A stretch of 64,000 bases of DNA from Streptococcus catagoni (GTDB lineage: Bacteria > Bacillota > Bacilli > Lactobacillales > Streptococcaceae): NCBI RefSeq assembly GCF_011421425.1, contig NZ_WPCW01000001.1, forward strand, positions 744,001-808,000, given 5' to 3'. Below, piece after piece: positions 33,453 through 43,674 of the stretch; position 1 is the first letter of the stretch, and each line of letters begins with the position of its first letter. A model generated the notes under the pieces. That model saw only the letters and a program-made list of their open reading frames with translations, did not search any database and was not told where the DNA came from. The position numbers and the translations under genes were made by a program.

Positions 33453-34346
33453 ATGTTAAAAATTGACCACTTGTCTAAAAGCTATGGTAAGAAGACCATC
33501 TTAAAAGACAACTCGTTCTCAATTAATTCAGGAAGTATTTGTGGTTTCGTGGGTAAAAATGGAGCTGGGAAAACAACATTTTTTCACTCCCTATTAAACT
33601 TCGTCACTTATCAAGGAAGCATCACACTAGATGATCAAGCCATCACTAAGAAAACCTACTCCAAAATAGGTTATCTGCCTGAAGAGCGAAGTCTCATGCC
33701 TAAACTAACCATATTTGATCAAGTCAAATATCTGGCTAGCCTTAAAGGAATGTCTTCAAAGGAAATCAGTGAAAAACTTCCCTTTTGGATGGAAAAACTT
33801 GATGTTAAAGGAAAGATAGGAGATAAAATCAAAAGTCTTTCAAAAGGAAATCAACAAAAGGTGCAACTGATTATCACGCTCATTCATGAACCAGATTTAA
33901 TCATCCTAGATGAACCTTTCTCCGGTTTAGACCCAGTCAATACAGGACTGCTCAAGGAAATTATTCTTGCTGAAAAGGCACGGGGTGCCACTATTATCTT
34001 TTCTGATCATGTCATGACCAATGTGGAAGAATTGTGTGACCAACTGATCATGATTGACGATGGAAAGATTGTTTTAGACGGATCCATTCAAGAAATCAGA
34101 GATTCCTTTGGCAAGACTAGACTCTATCTATCATCTGAAGTTGCTGAATCCACCCTGCAAAGTCTGGAGCAAGTGACATCTTACCATAAGACCAATCAGG
34201 GCAAATGGAAACTTATCTTGGAAGATCAATCAGCTGGCCCAGCAATCTTCAAAAGAGTAAGTGATGGTCACTACATTGAAACTTTTGATCAACAAGCCCC
34301 ATCAATTGATGAAATCTTTAAATTAATGTCAGGAGCAAGTTCATGA
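33453..34346 (+). CDS. ABC exporter ATP-binding protein (NatA-like)
   Basis: 297 residues: Walker A FVGKNGAGKTTFFHS, signature LSKGNQQKVQ, Walker B LIILDEPFSGLDP, and the H-loop SDHVMT. The C-terminal extension is typical of Na+/drug/bacteriocin-type exporters. It overlaps the permease gene by 4 bp and forms a two-gene exporter of the NatAB class. The substrate could be Na+, a peptide or a drug, which the sequence does not settle. Confidence 0.9.
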   Translation: MLKIDHLSKSYGKKTILKDNSFSINSGSICGFVGKNGAGKTTFFHSLLNFVTYQGSITLDDQAITKKTYSKIGYLPEERSLMPKLTIFDQVKYLASLKGMSSKEISEKLPFWMEKLDVKGKIGDKIKSLSKGNQQKVQLIITLIHEPDLIILDEPFSGLDPVNTGLLKEIILAEKARGATIIFSDHVMTNVEELCDQLIMIDDGKIVLDGSIQEIRDSFGKTRLYLSSEVAESTLQSLEQVTSYHKTNQGKWKLILEDQSAGPAIFKRVSDGHYIETFDQQAPSIDEIFKLMSGASS

Positions 34347-35560
34347 AAGAAATTCTAATTGTTACAAAAGAAACCTATCTCAGACAAGTTAAATCCTGGT
34401 CTTTCTTTCTGATGATTATATCACCTTTTATCTTTATTGGTTTTTCCTTAGGTATAGGTTATATCAGCGGAAGTTCTGCAGCAAAGACTGACAAGATCGC
34501 TATTATTGCAGAAGATCCATCAGTGAAAGAAGCTTTTAAAACCATTCCTGACACTAGCTTTGCTTACAAAAACGCTGAGGCAGCAAAAAAAGCCCTAGAA
34601 AAAGAGAAGATTTCAGGCTTTTTGGCTATTAGTGAAAAAGATGGTTCTATCATTGCAAACTACCATAGTAAAGAAGAGATGTCAGACCGTCAGAAGGGAC
34701 AGTTCCAACAGGTACTTCTTCCTCTTCAGAATCAGTTAAATCTCAAAAAAGCTCAGTTAAGTCCTAGTCAAATAAAAGACCTAGCTAAGAAGCCCCAATT
34801 AATTAGCCAAAAAGAAAATAAATTCAATTACAATAAGATCAGTAAATACATTTCATTCTTTGGACTGACATTTATCATGTACTTTATCATCATGATTTAC
34901 GCCTCTCAGACTGTGCAAGAAATTGCTTCTGAAAAGGGAACAAAAATTATGGAAGTCATTTTTTCCAGTATCCCTGCTGAAAAATACTTTTATGGCCGTA
35001 TCCTAGGTATCTTATCTGTTATTCTGACCCATGTTGGAATCTATATCCTAGGTGCCTATCTTATCTTCCAAGTCGCTAACCAAATAGAAAATTCACGGAA
35101 GATGCTTGAAGGTATAAAACCAATTCTATCAAGCACCTTGAAACATTTAGACTGGTCCATGATCTTTTTTGCAATTTTTGGAGTTCTTATCTATGTTGTC
35201 TTGGCAGCCTTATGCGGCTCTCTTGTTACCAGAGCAGAGCAAGCAGGACAGGCAGCACAACCTCCTATATATCTCATCATTGTTGCCTTCTTTGGCGCCC
35301 TTACCTTTGGCCAAGGAGGTACAGATGCACTAGTTCTAAAAATTGGTTCTTACCTACCCTTTATTTCTACCTTCTTTATGCCTATCCGTCTGATAAATGG
35401 CTACGCTTCACAGGCCGAAAGCATCCTTTCTTTAGGGGTTCTAGTCTTGTCTACCCTGGCATTAACCATTTATATTGGTAAGGCCTATTCTGGTTTAATA
35501 CTTCAAACTGATGACATTGGCTTTTACAAGTCCTTGAAAAAAGGCTTGAGCCACAAATAA
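34343..35560 (+). CDS. ABC exporter permease (NatB/ABC-2 type)
   Basis: 405 residues. One N-terminal membrane helix (SFFLMIISPFIFIGFSLGIGY) is followed by a 130-residue extracytoplasmic domain, then five to six C-terminal helices with the ABC-2 pattern VQEIASEKGTKIMEVIFSSI. This is the NatB/YhaP-like layout. It works with the ATPase encoded immediately upstream. Confidence 0.88.
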   Translation: MKEILIVTKETYLRQVKSWSFFLMIISPFIFIGFSLGIGYISGSSAAKTDKIAIIAEDPSVKEAFKTIPDTSFAYKNAEAAKKALEKEKISGFLAISEKDGSIIANYHSKEEMSDRQKGQFQQVLLPLQNQLNLKKAQLSPSQIKDLAKKPQLISQKENKFNYNKISKYISFFGLTFIMYFIIMIYASQTVQEIASEKGTKIMEVIFSSIPAEKYFYGRILGILSVILTHVGIYILGAYLIFQVANQIENSRKMLEGIKPILSSTLKHLDWSMIFFAIFGVLIYVVLAALCGSLVTRAEQAGQAAQPPIYLIIVAFFGALTFGQGGTDALVLKIGSYLPFISTFFMPIRLINGYASQAESILSLGVLVLSTLALTIYIGKAYSGLILQTDDIGFYKSLKKGLSHK

Positions 35561-35611
35561 AAAAAGATTGAAGAAAAAGTTCTCGTCTTTACTTTTTTGA
35601 TACTTTTCTTA

Positions 35612-35752
35612 GGTGGTGGGGAAAATAGGTTAAACAGTCAGGGGAGTGACTGTTTAAGGAAACGGAGAAATTCTATGCCTAAGCTTTGAGCCCTAGGGCT
35701 CAAAGCTTCCCTGTAGCTGAAAATTAAAGAATTTTTCAGCTACTAACACCAC
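35612..35752. repeat. Multi-hairpin element with 28-bp perfect palindrome
   Basis: In a 331-bp gap without a gene. A closing stem GGTGGTG (35612-35618) with CACCAC (35747-35752) encloses three hairpins: AAACAGTCA/TGACTGTTT (35632-35655), the perfect palindrome AAGCTTTGAGCCC/GGGCTCAAAGCTT (28 bp, 35681-35708), and TAGCTGAAAATT/AATTTTTCAGCTA (35714-35742). The cloverleaf-like layout suggests a small structured repeat or non-autonomous element. It has no ORF and no recognised name. Confidence 0.6.
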
Positions 35753-35834
35753 GGCGAAAACTATCTTTGGAGACTCACTTCGTTCGCACTTCTCTTTGCC
35801 TGTCATAAGATTTCTTTGAGAAATAATCAACTAA

Positions 35835-35866
35835 AAAAGTGATGATCAAGAGAAATCATCACTTCA
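35835..35866. terminator. Hairpin, near copy of the one at 616-645
   Basis: AAGTGATGAT pairs with ATCATCACTT around CAAGAGAA. It lies between the rightward ABC exporter and the leftward DedA gene and can end both. The arms match the hairpin after the hyaluronate lyase gene. Confidence 0.6.
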
Positions 35867-35891
35867 TCTATATTCTAAGAGGCTTACGCAT

Positions 35892-36500
35892 TTAGCCTCT
35901 TTTTCTTTGTCGTCTAAGAAAGACAAAAACAAGGGGTAAAACAGATACAAAGATAATGGCTAGCATGATCATTTCAAAATGTCTTTGAACAAAGGGGATA
36001 CTGCCAAAGAAGTAGCCTGCAAGAAGACCAACCACAACCCAGGCCAGACCACCAATAATATTATAGGTTAAGAATTTCTTTCGATCCATCTTTCCAATCC
36101 CAGAGATAAAGGGGATGAAGGTTCTGACAATAGGAATAAATCTTCCTAAAGAAATAGCAATATTGCCATACTTACTAAAAAAAGTCTCTGTTTCTCTGAT
36201 ATGTTGATCCTTGATAAACTTACCTAAAAATGGAAACTTCCGTAAAGAAAGTCCATACTTGCGCCCTAAGCTATAGTTGACATAATCACCTAAAATAGCT
36301 GCCACTGCTAAGAGCATAAGAAAAGGGATGGGATTATAAAGACTTTTAGCAATAAAGGCTCCGGTCATAAACAAAAGAGAATCTCCCGGTAGGAATGGAA
36401 AGAAAACCAGTCCGGTTTCAATAAAAATAATTAAAAATATAATAGCAAAAGCAAAAAGCCCATACTGAGTCAAAATCATGTTAATAAAATGTGTAAACAT
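35892..36500 (-). CDS. DedA-family membrane protein
   Basis: About 202 residues, with four to five hydrophobic segments and DedA/SNARE-associated signatures: GLVFFPFLPGDSLLF, LGDYVNYSLGRKYG, and the FGRFIP-like LGRFIPIVRTFIPFISGIGKM. Family members act in envelope lipid (undecaprenyl or phospholipid) translocation and proton-motive-force maintenance. I start at the ATG at 36500 (MFTHFINM); the longer frame has no better RBS. It is a single gene. Confidence 0.88.
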   Translation of the reverse strand: MFTHFINMILTQYGLFAFAIIFLIIFIETGLVFFPFLPGDSLLFMTGAFIAKSLYNPIPFLMLLAVAAILGDYVNYSLGRKYGLSLRKFPFLGKFIKDQHIRETETFFSKYGNIAISLGRFIPIVRTFIPFISGIGKMDRKKFLTYNIIGGLAWVVVGLLAGYFFGSIPFVQRHFEMIMLAIIFVSVLPLVFVFLRRQRKRG

Positions 36501-36638
36501 AAAAAAATCCCTTTTCTCTCTTGTGGTCAAATCAACTATCTTCGGTTTTTATCATTAAAGCGCCAGCCTCACTAAGTAAACACCTTCAGCCTTAAAACTG
36601 GCTTAAGCTAGCAGTTTTTCTTCTCTATATTTGCTACT

Positions 36639-37544
36639 CTAGATCAGTAAAATATAAGCTGTAATCATAAACACGCTGATTAGAATGGTTAGTGAATTAA
36701 TGTTTGCTGGGGTTGGACTGTGACTTCCCAATTCCCGTGCAAAGATTGGAGTTAATACGGCAATGGGGGCCATTAGACAAATGCTTAGCATCTCTTTAAT
36801 GGTTAGATCAATGGGCAAAAGGTAGACCAAAACAATAAGTAGACCGTTTCCAAGAACCCTAATAGTCAAAAGTTCAGACAATTCTTTGAAAGCAGCTCGG
36901 CTTAATTGAAAATCAACCATATTACCTAAAACAAACATGGCCAGAAATGGATTAGCATCAGCCGCAATTTTAGCTATAGATAGAAGAGGTAATGGTATTT
37001 TAAGTTTGAGCAAAGACAGGCTAAAGCAAATTAAATAGGTGCAAAAAGGAACTGAAGATAAGAGTTTTTTGAGAACATCTCTTGGTCTCATCCTATGTCC
37101 TAGCTGACTAGCTGCATTTGCTACTACATAATTCCCTCCAAAAACCATCAAGGCATTTCCTGTGTCAAAGAGAATGACATAGATAAGATAGCTTGCTGGA
37201 AAAAAACTTTGAACAAAGGGAAAGGCAAAATTACCAACATTATAGCCTGCTAGCTGAACAGTCTCTTGAGCTTTTTGCACAGCTGATTTCTTATGTCCCC
37301 TATAAAAACCTAAAGCTAACATGAGAAAATTCCCAAGCAAGGCTAGAGACACAGGGATTAATAAAAAGAGACTTATTTTTAAATCTTTAGCAGAAATCAA
37401 CAAAGCAGCTGGCAAGGTCAGATTCATTACAATTTTCGAGAGAGCTCTCCCCTCACTTGCCCCAACAAGTCCTTTCAGCTTAAAAATATAACCTAAAACA
37501 ACTGCTAGAACAAAAGCACCTGCCTTTACTAAAATATCAAGCAC
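36639..37544 (-). CDS. AEC-family transporter (auxin efflux carrier/malate permease type)
   Basis: 301 residues with ten hydrophobic segments arranged as two five-helix halves. Conserved pieces are MNLTLPAALLISAKDL, YNVGNFAFPFVQSFF and LMAPIAVLTPIFARELG. Bacterial members often export malate or other carboxylates; the substrate here is unknown. It is a single leftward gene. Confidence 0.85.
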   Translation of the reverse strand: MLDILVKAGAFVLAVVLGYIFKLKGLVGASEGRALSKIVMNLTLPAALLISAKDLKISLFLLIPVSLALLGNFLMLALGFYRGHKKSAVQKAQETVQLAGYNVGNFAFPFVQSFFPASYLIYVILFDTGNALMVFGGNYVVANAASQLGHRMRPRDVLKKLLSSVPFCTYLICFSLSLLKLKIPLPLLSIAKIAADANPFLAMFVLGNMVDFQLSRAAFKELSELLTIRVLGNGLLIVLVYLLPIDLTIKEMLSICLMAPIAVLTPIFARELGSHSPTPANINSLTILISVFMITAYILLI

Positions 37545-37683
37545 AGTAACCTCCTTATAAACTCTATCTAGTATATCACAATTTTCTCAATAAGCATCTT
37601 GATTAAAAAAGCCATTAGTATGCTTTCAGTCTTTCTGTTTTCAGAACTATTTGAATATAAATCATAGCCTAATGACAGCTTAC

Positions 37684-37705
37684 AAAAAAAGCCCTCAATA
37701 GGGCT
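37684..37705 (-). terminator. Terminator downstream of aroE
   Basis: On the minus strand AAGCCC/GGGCTT with loop TATTGA is followed by TTTTTTT. It ends the leftward MFS-aroE unit. Confidence 0.8.
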
Positions 37706-37778
37706 TGAAATTAGCTATAGCAAAAGAATGATCCCAGATTTTCTTAGCTTCAAAGATCTTAGGATCGAGGCTAAACTT

Positions 37779-38666
37779 TTACTTTTTCTCCTCATTAAAG
37801 AGTAGGTCAGCTATATATTCTACAGGCATCTCCTCCCCTGTAAAGAGTTTAAAGGCTTCTGCTCCTTGATATAACATCATGCCAAGTCCATTAATGGCTT
37901 TTTTGGCACCATGTTCTTTGGCAAATTTCAATAATTTTGTTTCTGCTGGGCTATAAACCACATCAAAAACAATCAGGTCTGGTCTAATGACTTCTGGATC
38001 TGTAATTAAGCTTTGATCTTCCAAAGGCTTCATACCAACCCCAGTGGCATCAATAAAAATACTAGACTCTGCAATTGATTTTTTAAAGGCTTCTTGGTCC
38101 GCAAGATCAGATAGACTAGCCTTGGTACTTGTTTTACTAGTGATTTTCTCAACTGTTTTTTCTGCATTGGCATAGAAGTCATCTTTTTGGTTAAAGATGC
38201 GCACTTCCTTAGCGCCATCCAAGCCCAGCTGTACAGCTATGGCCGTCCCTGCACCGCCAGCACCTGCTAGAGTAATGATTTGATCTTTAATATCAACACC
38301 TTCTTCTGCAAGAGCTCTTACAGCTCCTGTACCGTCAGTTATGTGACCAACCAGGTGTCCCTTACCATCTTTATTAACAACCGTATTAACAGCACCTACA
38401 AGTTTGGCTGCTGGTGAAATTTCATCAAGGTAGGGAATAATGGTCTGCTTGTTTGGCATTGATACATTTGAACCTCGAATCCCTAAGGAACGAATGCCCT
38501 GAACTGCATCTGCTAATTCTTCATTACCCACCTCAAAGGCAAGATAGGCATAGTCTAGGCCAAGCTTTGCAAAGGATTCATTATGCATCTTTGGAGAAAG
38601 GCTATGGCGTATAGGCGTTGCAATCAATGAAATAAGTAAAGTGTGTCCTGATAAACGTTCTGACAT
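37779..38666 (-). CDS. aroE: Shikimate/quinate dehydrogenase (AroE family)
   Basis: 295 residues. Substrate motif [17 protein letters not shown] near the N-terminus, the Lys in [16 protein letters not shown]-binding [13 protein letters not shown], and C-terminal [15 protein letters not shown]. It reduces 3-dehydroshikimate to shikimate. The neighbouring MFS gene only 15 bp upstream, with no other aro genes nearby, suggests a paralogue for shikimate/quinate uptake and use rather than the main biosynthetic enzyme; that is inference. Confidence 0.88.
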   Translation of the reverse strand: MSERLSGHTLLISLIATPIRHSLSPKMHNESFAKLGLDYAYLAFEVGNEELADAVQGIRSLGIRGSNVSMPNKQTIIPYLDEISPAAKLVGAVNTVVNKDGKGHLVGHITDGTGAVRALAEEGVDIKDQIITLAGAGGAGTAIAVQLGLDGAKEVRIFNQKDDFYANAEKTVEKITSKTSTKASLSDLADQEAFKKSIAESSIFIDATGVGMKPLEDQSLITDPEVIRPDLIVFDVVYSPAETKLLKFAKEHGAKKAINGLGMMLYQGAEAFKLFTGEEMPVEYIADLLFNEEKK

Positions 38667-38681
38667 AAAAATACTCCTTTT

Positions 38682-39908
38682 TTACTGGATACCAACAATT
38701 GTGTTCTCTGACGAGAAGACCTTTTTATAACGGAAAAAGGTTATGGTTAAGACAAAAGAACCTAGAATAGCTAGAATTGCTACCAGATAAAAGACTGATT
38801 GGATACCTCCTTCGGCTAGGATACCTGTGATATAAGGTGTTCCCATTACAGATAAGGAGGTAGATAGGGAATAATAGCTGGTCACAAGGCCTTTTCTTTG
38901 TGGGAAAAAGTCCAATAGGATGGTAAGACCCAGCTGCCATATCCCACCTGCCGCAAAAAATCCAATACAGAAAGTCGCAAAGACCAAAGTACAGATATTA
39001 GGAACAAAGAGCATAATCAATAGAGCCAAGGCCGACATGCTGGTACAAAAGGTCATAAAAGCAAGGATGTTGACACCTTTTTTAATAATGATAGACGTTA
39101 CAAAGACAGATATGAAAGAAAAGATACTGTAGAGACTGACAAACATGAGACTATCTGTCTTAGCAATACCCACAACTTCTTCTGCAAAAGTAGGTATCCA
39201 AATAATAAAGATATTAAACAAGGAAACAGAAACCAGTGAAAAAATAAGTAGACAGATACCTTCAATAGAAAAACGAGACTGAGGGCAAGGAAGTTCAGCT
39301 TCAGCTAGCTGCTCTGTTGAAGGTTTGTTCTTTTCTTTCACCTTATCTTTAGGGAAAGGAAGCTTGACAATAAAGAAAACATTAATGATTAAGGTGAGGA
39401 TAACAAATAGAAACGTCCAACCAAAATAAAAATGATTTTTTAAGAGGAAGCTGGTTACAATAGGTAGAAAAAATTGTCCCATTGAAATGAAAGCCTTATT
39501 TAAAACACTCAAGGCACTATTGTTATGGTGTTCTTCAAAAGACTCAACAACAGCTGGATAGGTTGCGGTATCTAAAAAAGAGTTTCCAATACCAGCAAAA
39601 ATAGCAAAGAAGAAGGCTAACCAATAGGATTGAGCAAAGAGCAAGCCCCCATAAAAACAGACATAGGAAAACATTCCCAGTAACACTGCTTTTCTTCTTC
39701 CTAAAAGATCCGAGAGAAAGCCGGCAATATTGACACTTAGTACCCTACCAAAACCAATGGCACTGATCACTAAAGTGATTTGACTAATGGAAGCCTGCCA
39801 TCTCCCTTCAAAAATAGACATATTCTGGGAAATGATAATACTTGCAATCCCTTGAAAAATATAGTTTACATAAAGTGCACCTATGGTTGGTACATACTTA
39901 TTTTTCAT
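38682..39908 (-). CDS. MFS transporter, probable shikimate/quinate-type
   Basis: 408 residues, twelve membrane segments. MFS motif A appears as GFLSDLLGRRKAVLLGM after helix 2, and the interdomain loop is charged (FPKDKVKEKNKPSTEQ). It precedes aroE by 15 bp on the same strand, so the two are likely co-expressed. A substrate related to shikimate is inferred only from that pairing. Confidence 0.82.
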   Translation of the reverse strand: MKNKYVPTIGALYVNYIFQGIASIIISQNMSIFEGRWQASISQITLVISAIGFGRVLSVNIAGFLSDLLGRRKAVLLGMFSYVCFYGGLLFAQSYWLAFFFAIFAGIGNSFLDTATYPAVVESFEEHHNNSALSVLNKAFISMGQFFLPIVTSFLLKNHFYFGWTFLFVILTLIINVFFIVKLPFPKDKVKEKNKPSTEQLAEAELPCPQSRFSIEGICLLIFSLVSVSLFNIFIIWIPTFAEEVVGIAKTDSLMFVSLYSIFSFISVFVTSIIIKKGVNILAFMTFCTSMSALALLIMLFVPNICTLVFATFCIGFFAAGGIWQLGLTILLDFFPQRKGLVTSYYSLSTSLSVMGTPYITGILAEGGIQSVFYLVAILAILGSFVLTITFFRYKKVFSSENTIVGIQ

Positions 39909-40079
39909 CTAAAGTTTCTCCTTAATACTTCTTATTTACAAAGTTTAAAACGAACAGATAATTCCTTCATTTTAAAAACAATTCATCTTTTTATACTTAA
40001 AAACGGGATATTCCCCTTAAAACCACTCCATCCTGGTGAAAACCCGTCTTTTATTATAACGTATTTTTTCAAGTTAGGA

Positions 40080-40232
40080 ATGTTTGTTAAAAAAATAATA
40101 AAATTCAATTATCTTAATAAGCTCAAGTCAGCTGTCCTTAAAGATCAAAAAAAGCTTGAAATCTCAAGGGAAACGGCTTTTTTAAAAAAGTATCAAGAGA
40201 AAATAGGACACAAAAAAATTGAAGAAAAATAA
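40080..40232 (+). CDS. Possible 50-residue basic protein
   Basis: In the 366-bp gap between the MFS gene and the GH2 gene. ATG at 40080 opens a lysine-rich frame (MFVKKIIKFNYLNKLK, end KIGHKKIEEK). The AGGA just before the ATG is too close to be a good RBS, and the 3' end is the terminator of the opposite-strand operon. Weak case. I do not recognise it. Confidence 0.25.
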   Translation: MFVKKIIKFNYLNKLKSAVLKDQKKLEISRETAFLKKYQEKIGHKKIEEK

Positions 40233-40245
40233 CTTTTTCTTCAAT
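40218..40245 (-). terminator. Terminator of the DUF624-yesMN-GH2 unit
   Basis: ATTGAAGAAAAA pairs with TTTTTCTTCAAT around four bases; leftward it is followed by TTTTTTT. It lies 30 bp after the GH2 stop. Confidence 0.85.
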
Positions 40246-40274
40246 CTGCCAATCCTAGAAGATTTGGACTTTTC

Positions 40275-43200
40275 TTATTTTTCCTTTAAGGTCCACAGGC
40301 TAAAGTGATTACTATCAGGTTCTTCTTTACTTGAGAGTTCAATTTCAATAATTAAGGCTGGATAAGTCTCTTCAAATTGATAAATCAGTTCCTGGTTAAA
40401 GGCACTAGCAAGAATGGTCATTTCTTGTCCCTTTACTTGTTCTGCCAGATACAATCTGAGGGTAACTTCCTTTTCTTTCAAGTAGTCATTATCCTTAAGT
40501 CCAATTGCGCCAATAGATTGAACTGTGTCATAACGATAAGACAGAACATAGATCTGCTCCTTAACTTTCCTAACTTCTTTTTTAGCTAGGGAGCTGATAT
40601 CACGGTCCAGCACCTTAACCTCTTTTTGCCTTTTAACCGCGAGCTCTAGGGCTAGTTCTTCCCCTAAAAATTGAGCCCTGCCCTGATAGACTGCTACGGT
40701 ATCTTGACCAGATCTTTCCTCCCATATGATGGGTAAAATTAAGCCTAATTTACCAGCATCCTTACTTTGGGGCTGGAAATATTTTGGTAAGATAGGTTCT
40801 TCATAATCTTTAAGCCAAAGTGTTGACTGATAGGTTTTCTGAAGACTATCAATCTGATGATAGTAGGTCTTTGGCTGATCATAGGTGCTAATCTGCTTAT
40901 AAGCTCCTGCTTTTTCTTTAGGGCTTTGAGCCAAGGGATCCAGGTAAGACCTTTCTCCCTTGAAATCATAGTGATGATGGACTGGGTAGGCACAAACAGA
41001 GGCTTTGGCTGCTAAAGGAGACTCAACTTTTAGCTGATAAGAGATACCTTCTAAACCAGGACTTTTAAGCTTCAGCTCCACTAGGCCAGCCTGTCCACTG
41101 AGTTGAATGATAAGAAGGAGCTTTCCTTTATAAGCTCTTTTCTTACAAACATTGTACAAGCTATGATCAGTAGGGTTGGCATTGTCCAGTGCCAACAATT
41201 TTGCTGGGCCACTGAGCTCTGCTTCAATCAGGTTGTCGGCACTAATAACCAGTTTCTTGTCACAATCACAAAGATTAACTGTCAGATAAAGAAGCTGATC
41301 TTCCTGTGATTGGTAATCTTTATAGGTTAGCAATTCCAAATGGTCTACCGACTCAAAATGACTGACCTCTTTTCTACCTGAAGTTTCTGAAATCAGTCTT
41401 CCCAAATGATCATAAGCATAGGCTAAGAGCTTTCCCCTCTGATAAGGAATCTGCCAAGATAAGTAGAGGCTGTCAGCCTGCAATTCAGAAGAGCTATCCT
41501 CCACATGCACCTGATAGCTATGACCACTTGCTGTTTTCACCTTGGTAAAATATTTTCTGCCGTAATCAATCTGTCGGCCTCTCTCATCTTCAAAGATCAA
41601 TTGCACGCTGCTGGCATTGGAGTAGACATGGACCTGAACCAGATTGTCTTCTTGCAGCTGGACAACCTTATCGTCCCATACTGGCAGAATATGGAGGGTG
41701 TTGATATGCTCTGCCCACTGACTTTGATAAAAATAATAAGAATCTTTTGGAAAACCAGCTGTATCAATAATTCCAAAGTAAGAATGCTTGGGTGAAGGCC
41801 AGCTAGCAGTGACTCCTGGACTAATATTGTTCCAAGGTGTTGGCTCACCAAGATAATCAAAGCCAGTCCAGACAAATTCACCTGCTATAAAGTCTCTACT
41901 AATAACATCAAACCAGGCCTGACTAGCATAGGCTCCCCAGGCCACTGTTGAAAGATCATAGGAAGTTAACTCATACTGACTGCCATCTTCTTTATCAGGC
42001 TCTATATAGACAGATCTAGAATTAACAGCGGAAGCCGTTTCAGAGCCATATAAAAACCACTTTGGGTGTTCCTTATGCAGGCGATCATATTCTTTGCCCT
42101 TGGCATAGTTAAGCCCCACCATCCCTTGAACTTGCTTAGACTGACTGAGCTTTTCAAAGATTGCAGAGATTTCCTTATGCCAGCAAAAACTAGTATCCTT
42201 AATCTTATTATCCCCAATGGTCAAAAAACGAGAACCATCAATTTCCTCAGCACACTTAATAAGCTTTTCTGCTAATTGAGGATAGTGGGAAGGATCCCCT
42301 GAAATACCTTCAAATAATTCATTACCAATAGACCAGCCAATGATGGCAGGGTTAGTAATGCCTTGAATTATCATATTTTGCAAGCAATATTGACCCCAAG
42401 TGGTCTCAGCTGCCACTTTAGCCTCTAGATACTGACTATCCCTAGGAGATAACTGCTGATGAAAATACTTGGAAAAATCCTTATCATTACCATTTTTAGG
42501 ATAAGACCAGGTGTCAAAAGCTTCTTCAAGAATAAGAAATCCCAGTTGGGCAGCCAACTTTTTCATCTGCCTAGCTGCAGGATTGTGAGCAATCCGGATG
42601 GCATTTGCTCCCATCTTTTTTAGGAGTTCTAATTGCCGTTCAAAGGCATTCTTGTAGGCACATGCTCCCAGGCCACCCTGATCATGGTGAAGGCAGACTC
42701 CTTTTAATTTAAGGGCTTGTCCATTTAAATAGAGACCTCTTTCTGAGGAATAATCAAGCTTTCTAAAGCCCGTTTCTACCTTTATGCAATCGTAGACTCT
42801 TTTTGAATCCCTCAATTGAAGCTCAAAAGTATAAAGATAGGGCTGATCTGGAGACCATAGCTTGACAGACCCCAAATCCAGATTAACTTGGCAGGTCTTT
42901 TTTTCTTGCAAGCGATTGAGACTCAGCTTATAGTCCTGCAAAATGAGCTTGTCCCTTTTTTCAGAGTAGAGGCTTTCTTTGACACTTACTAAAAGTTCTA
43001 GCTTAGAACTTTCTGCTGGAAGCTTTGCTATTTGAAAGAAAAGATCACACTGTAAATTTCTATCCTTTTGGCTGACATAGTCTTGAGAGTTCTGCCATAG
43101 AATACGACAACTATTTTCTATAAAATGAACTTTAGCTAAGACGGATAAACTGACCGGCCGGTACAAGCCTGAACCGGAGTACCATCTGGAACTGGGGATC

Positions 43201-43661
43201 TTGTTTTCTACCCTAATGGCAATGGTATTTTCGCCCCCGAAGTTAATAAAGTCGCTAATCTGATAGGAAAAAGCCAGGTAGCCATTAAGATGTTTTCCAA
43301 TGTAGTGACCATTCACATAGACTTCTGTCTCCATATAAGAGCCATCACACTCTATACTGAAATCACTGCCTGACAAATGCTGATCTACCAAAAATGTTTT
43401 ACGGTACCAGCCCACTCCTCCTAACTTATAAGCACTTTCTGCTTCTGCATTTGCTGTATAGGGCTGATTAATACTAAAATCATGGGGGAGGTTAACTTCT
43501 TCCCAGTTGCTGTCATCAAAATCAGGACAAAAAAGCTGATCAAAGTCCCCAAATTGGAAACGCCAGTGATCATTAAAATCCTGATGACGACCTTCTTTTT
43601 CAATCACTTGTACAGTTCGATTGTAGCAGTTTTGATCATCACAATTATTATTTTTCATCAT
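40275..43661 (-). CDS. GH2 beta-galactosidase-type glycosidase
   Basis: 1128 residues without signal peptide or anchor, so cytosolic. The N-terminal GH2 sugar-binding domain (HWRFQFGDFDQ, LPHDFSIN, GVGWYRKTF), an immunoglobulin-like domain, and the TIM barrel are followed by long beta-rich C-terminal domains. The acid/base Glu is in IIGWSIGNELFEG and the nucleophile Glu in FIAGEFVWTGFDYLGEPTPW. In the locus it would remove beta-linked galactose (or related sugar) from imported N-glycan antennae. It is the last gene after yesM-yesN, so its expression is tied to the two-component system. Confidence 0.88.
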   Translation of the reverse strand: MMKNNNCDDQNCYNRTVQVIEKEGRHQDFNDHWRFQFGDFDQLFCPDFDDSNWEEVNLPHDFSINQPYTANAEAESAYKLGGVGWYRKTFLVDQHLSGSDFSIECDGSYMETEVYVNGHYIGKHLNGYLAFSYQISDFINFGGENTIAIRVENKIPSSRWYSGSGLYRPVSLSVLAKVHFIENSCRILWQNSQDYVSQKDRNLQCDLFFQIAKLPAESSKLELLVSVKESLYSEKRDKLILQDYKLSLNRLQEKKTCQVNLDLGSVKLWSPDQPYLYTFELQLRDSKRVYDCIKVETGFRKLDYSSERGLYLNGQALKLKGVCLHHDQGGLGACAYKNAFERQLELLKKMGANAIRIAHNPAARQMKKLAAQLGFLILEEAFDTWSYPKNGNDKDFSKYFHQQLSPRDSQYLEAKVAAETTWGQYCLQNMIIQGITNPAIIGWSIGNELFEGISGDPSHYPQLAEKLIKCAEEIDGSRFLTIGDNKIKDTSFCWHKEISAIFEKLSQSKQVQGMVGLNYAKGKEYDRLHKEHPKWFLYGSETASAVNSRSVYIEPDKEDGSQYELTSYDLSTVAWGAYASQAWFDVISRDFIAGEFVWTGFDYLGEPTPWNNISPGVTASWPSPKHSYFGIIDTAGFPKDSYYFYQSQWAEHINTLHILPVWDDKVVQLQEDNLVQVHVYSNASSVQLIFEDERGRQIDYGRKYFTKVKTASGHSYQVHVEDSSSELQADSLYLSWQIPYQRGKLLAYAYDHLGRLISETSGRKEVSHFESVDHLELLTYKDYQSQEDQLLYLTVNLCDCDKKLVISADNLIEAELSGPAKLLALDNANPTDHSLYNVCKKRAYKGKLLLIIQLSGQAGLVELKLKSPGLEGISYQLKVESPLAAKASVCAYPVHHHYDFKGERSYLDPLAQSPKEKAGAYKQISTYDQPKTYYHQIDSLQKTYQSTLWLKDYEEPILPKYFQPQSKDAGKLGLILPIIWEERSGQDTVAVYQGRAQFLGEELALELAVKRQKEVKVLDRDISSLAKKEVRKVKEQIYVLSYRYDTVQSIGAIGLKDNDYLKEKEVTLRLYLAEQVKGQEMTILASAFNQELIYQFEETYPALIIEIELSSKEEPDSNHFSLWTLKEK

Positions 43662-43674
43662 CTTTATAACCTAG

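Noticed and set aside
39780-40079. Upstream part of a long plus-strand frame before 40080
   Set aside because: It lies antisense to the MFS gene and its leader and is a shadow; only the part from 40080 is considered, with low confidence.
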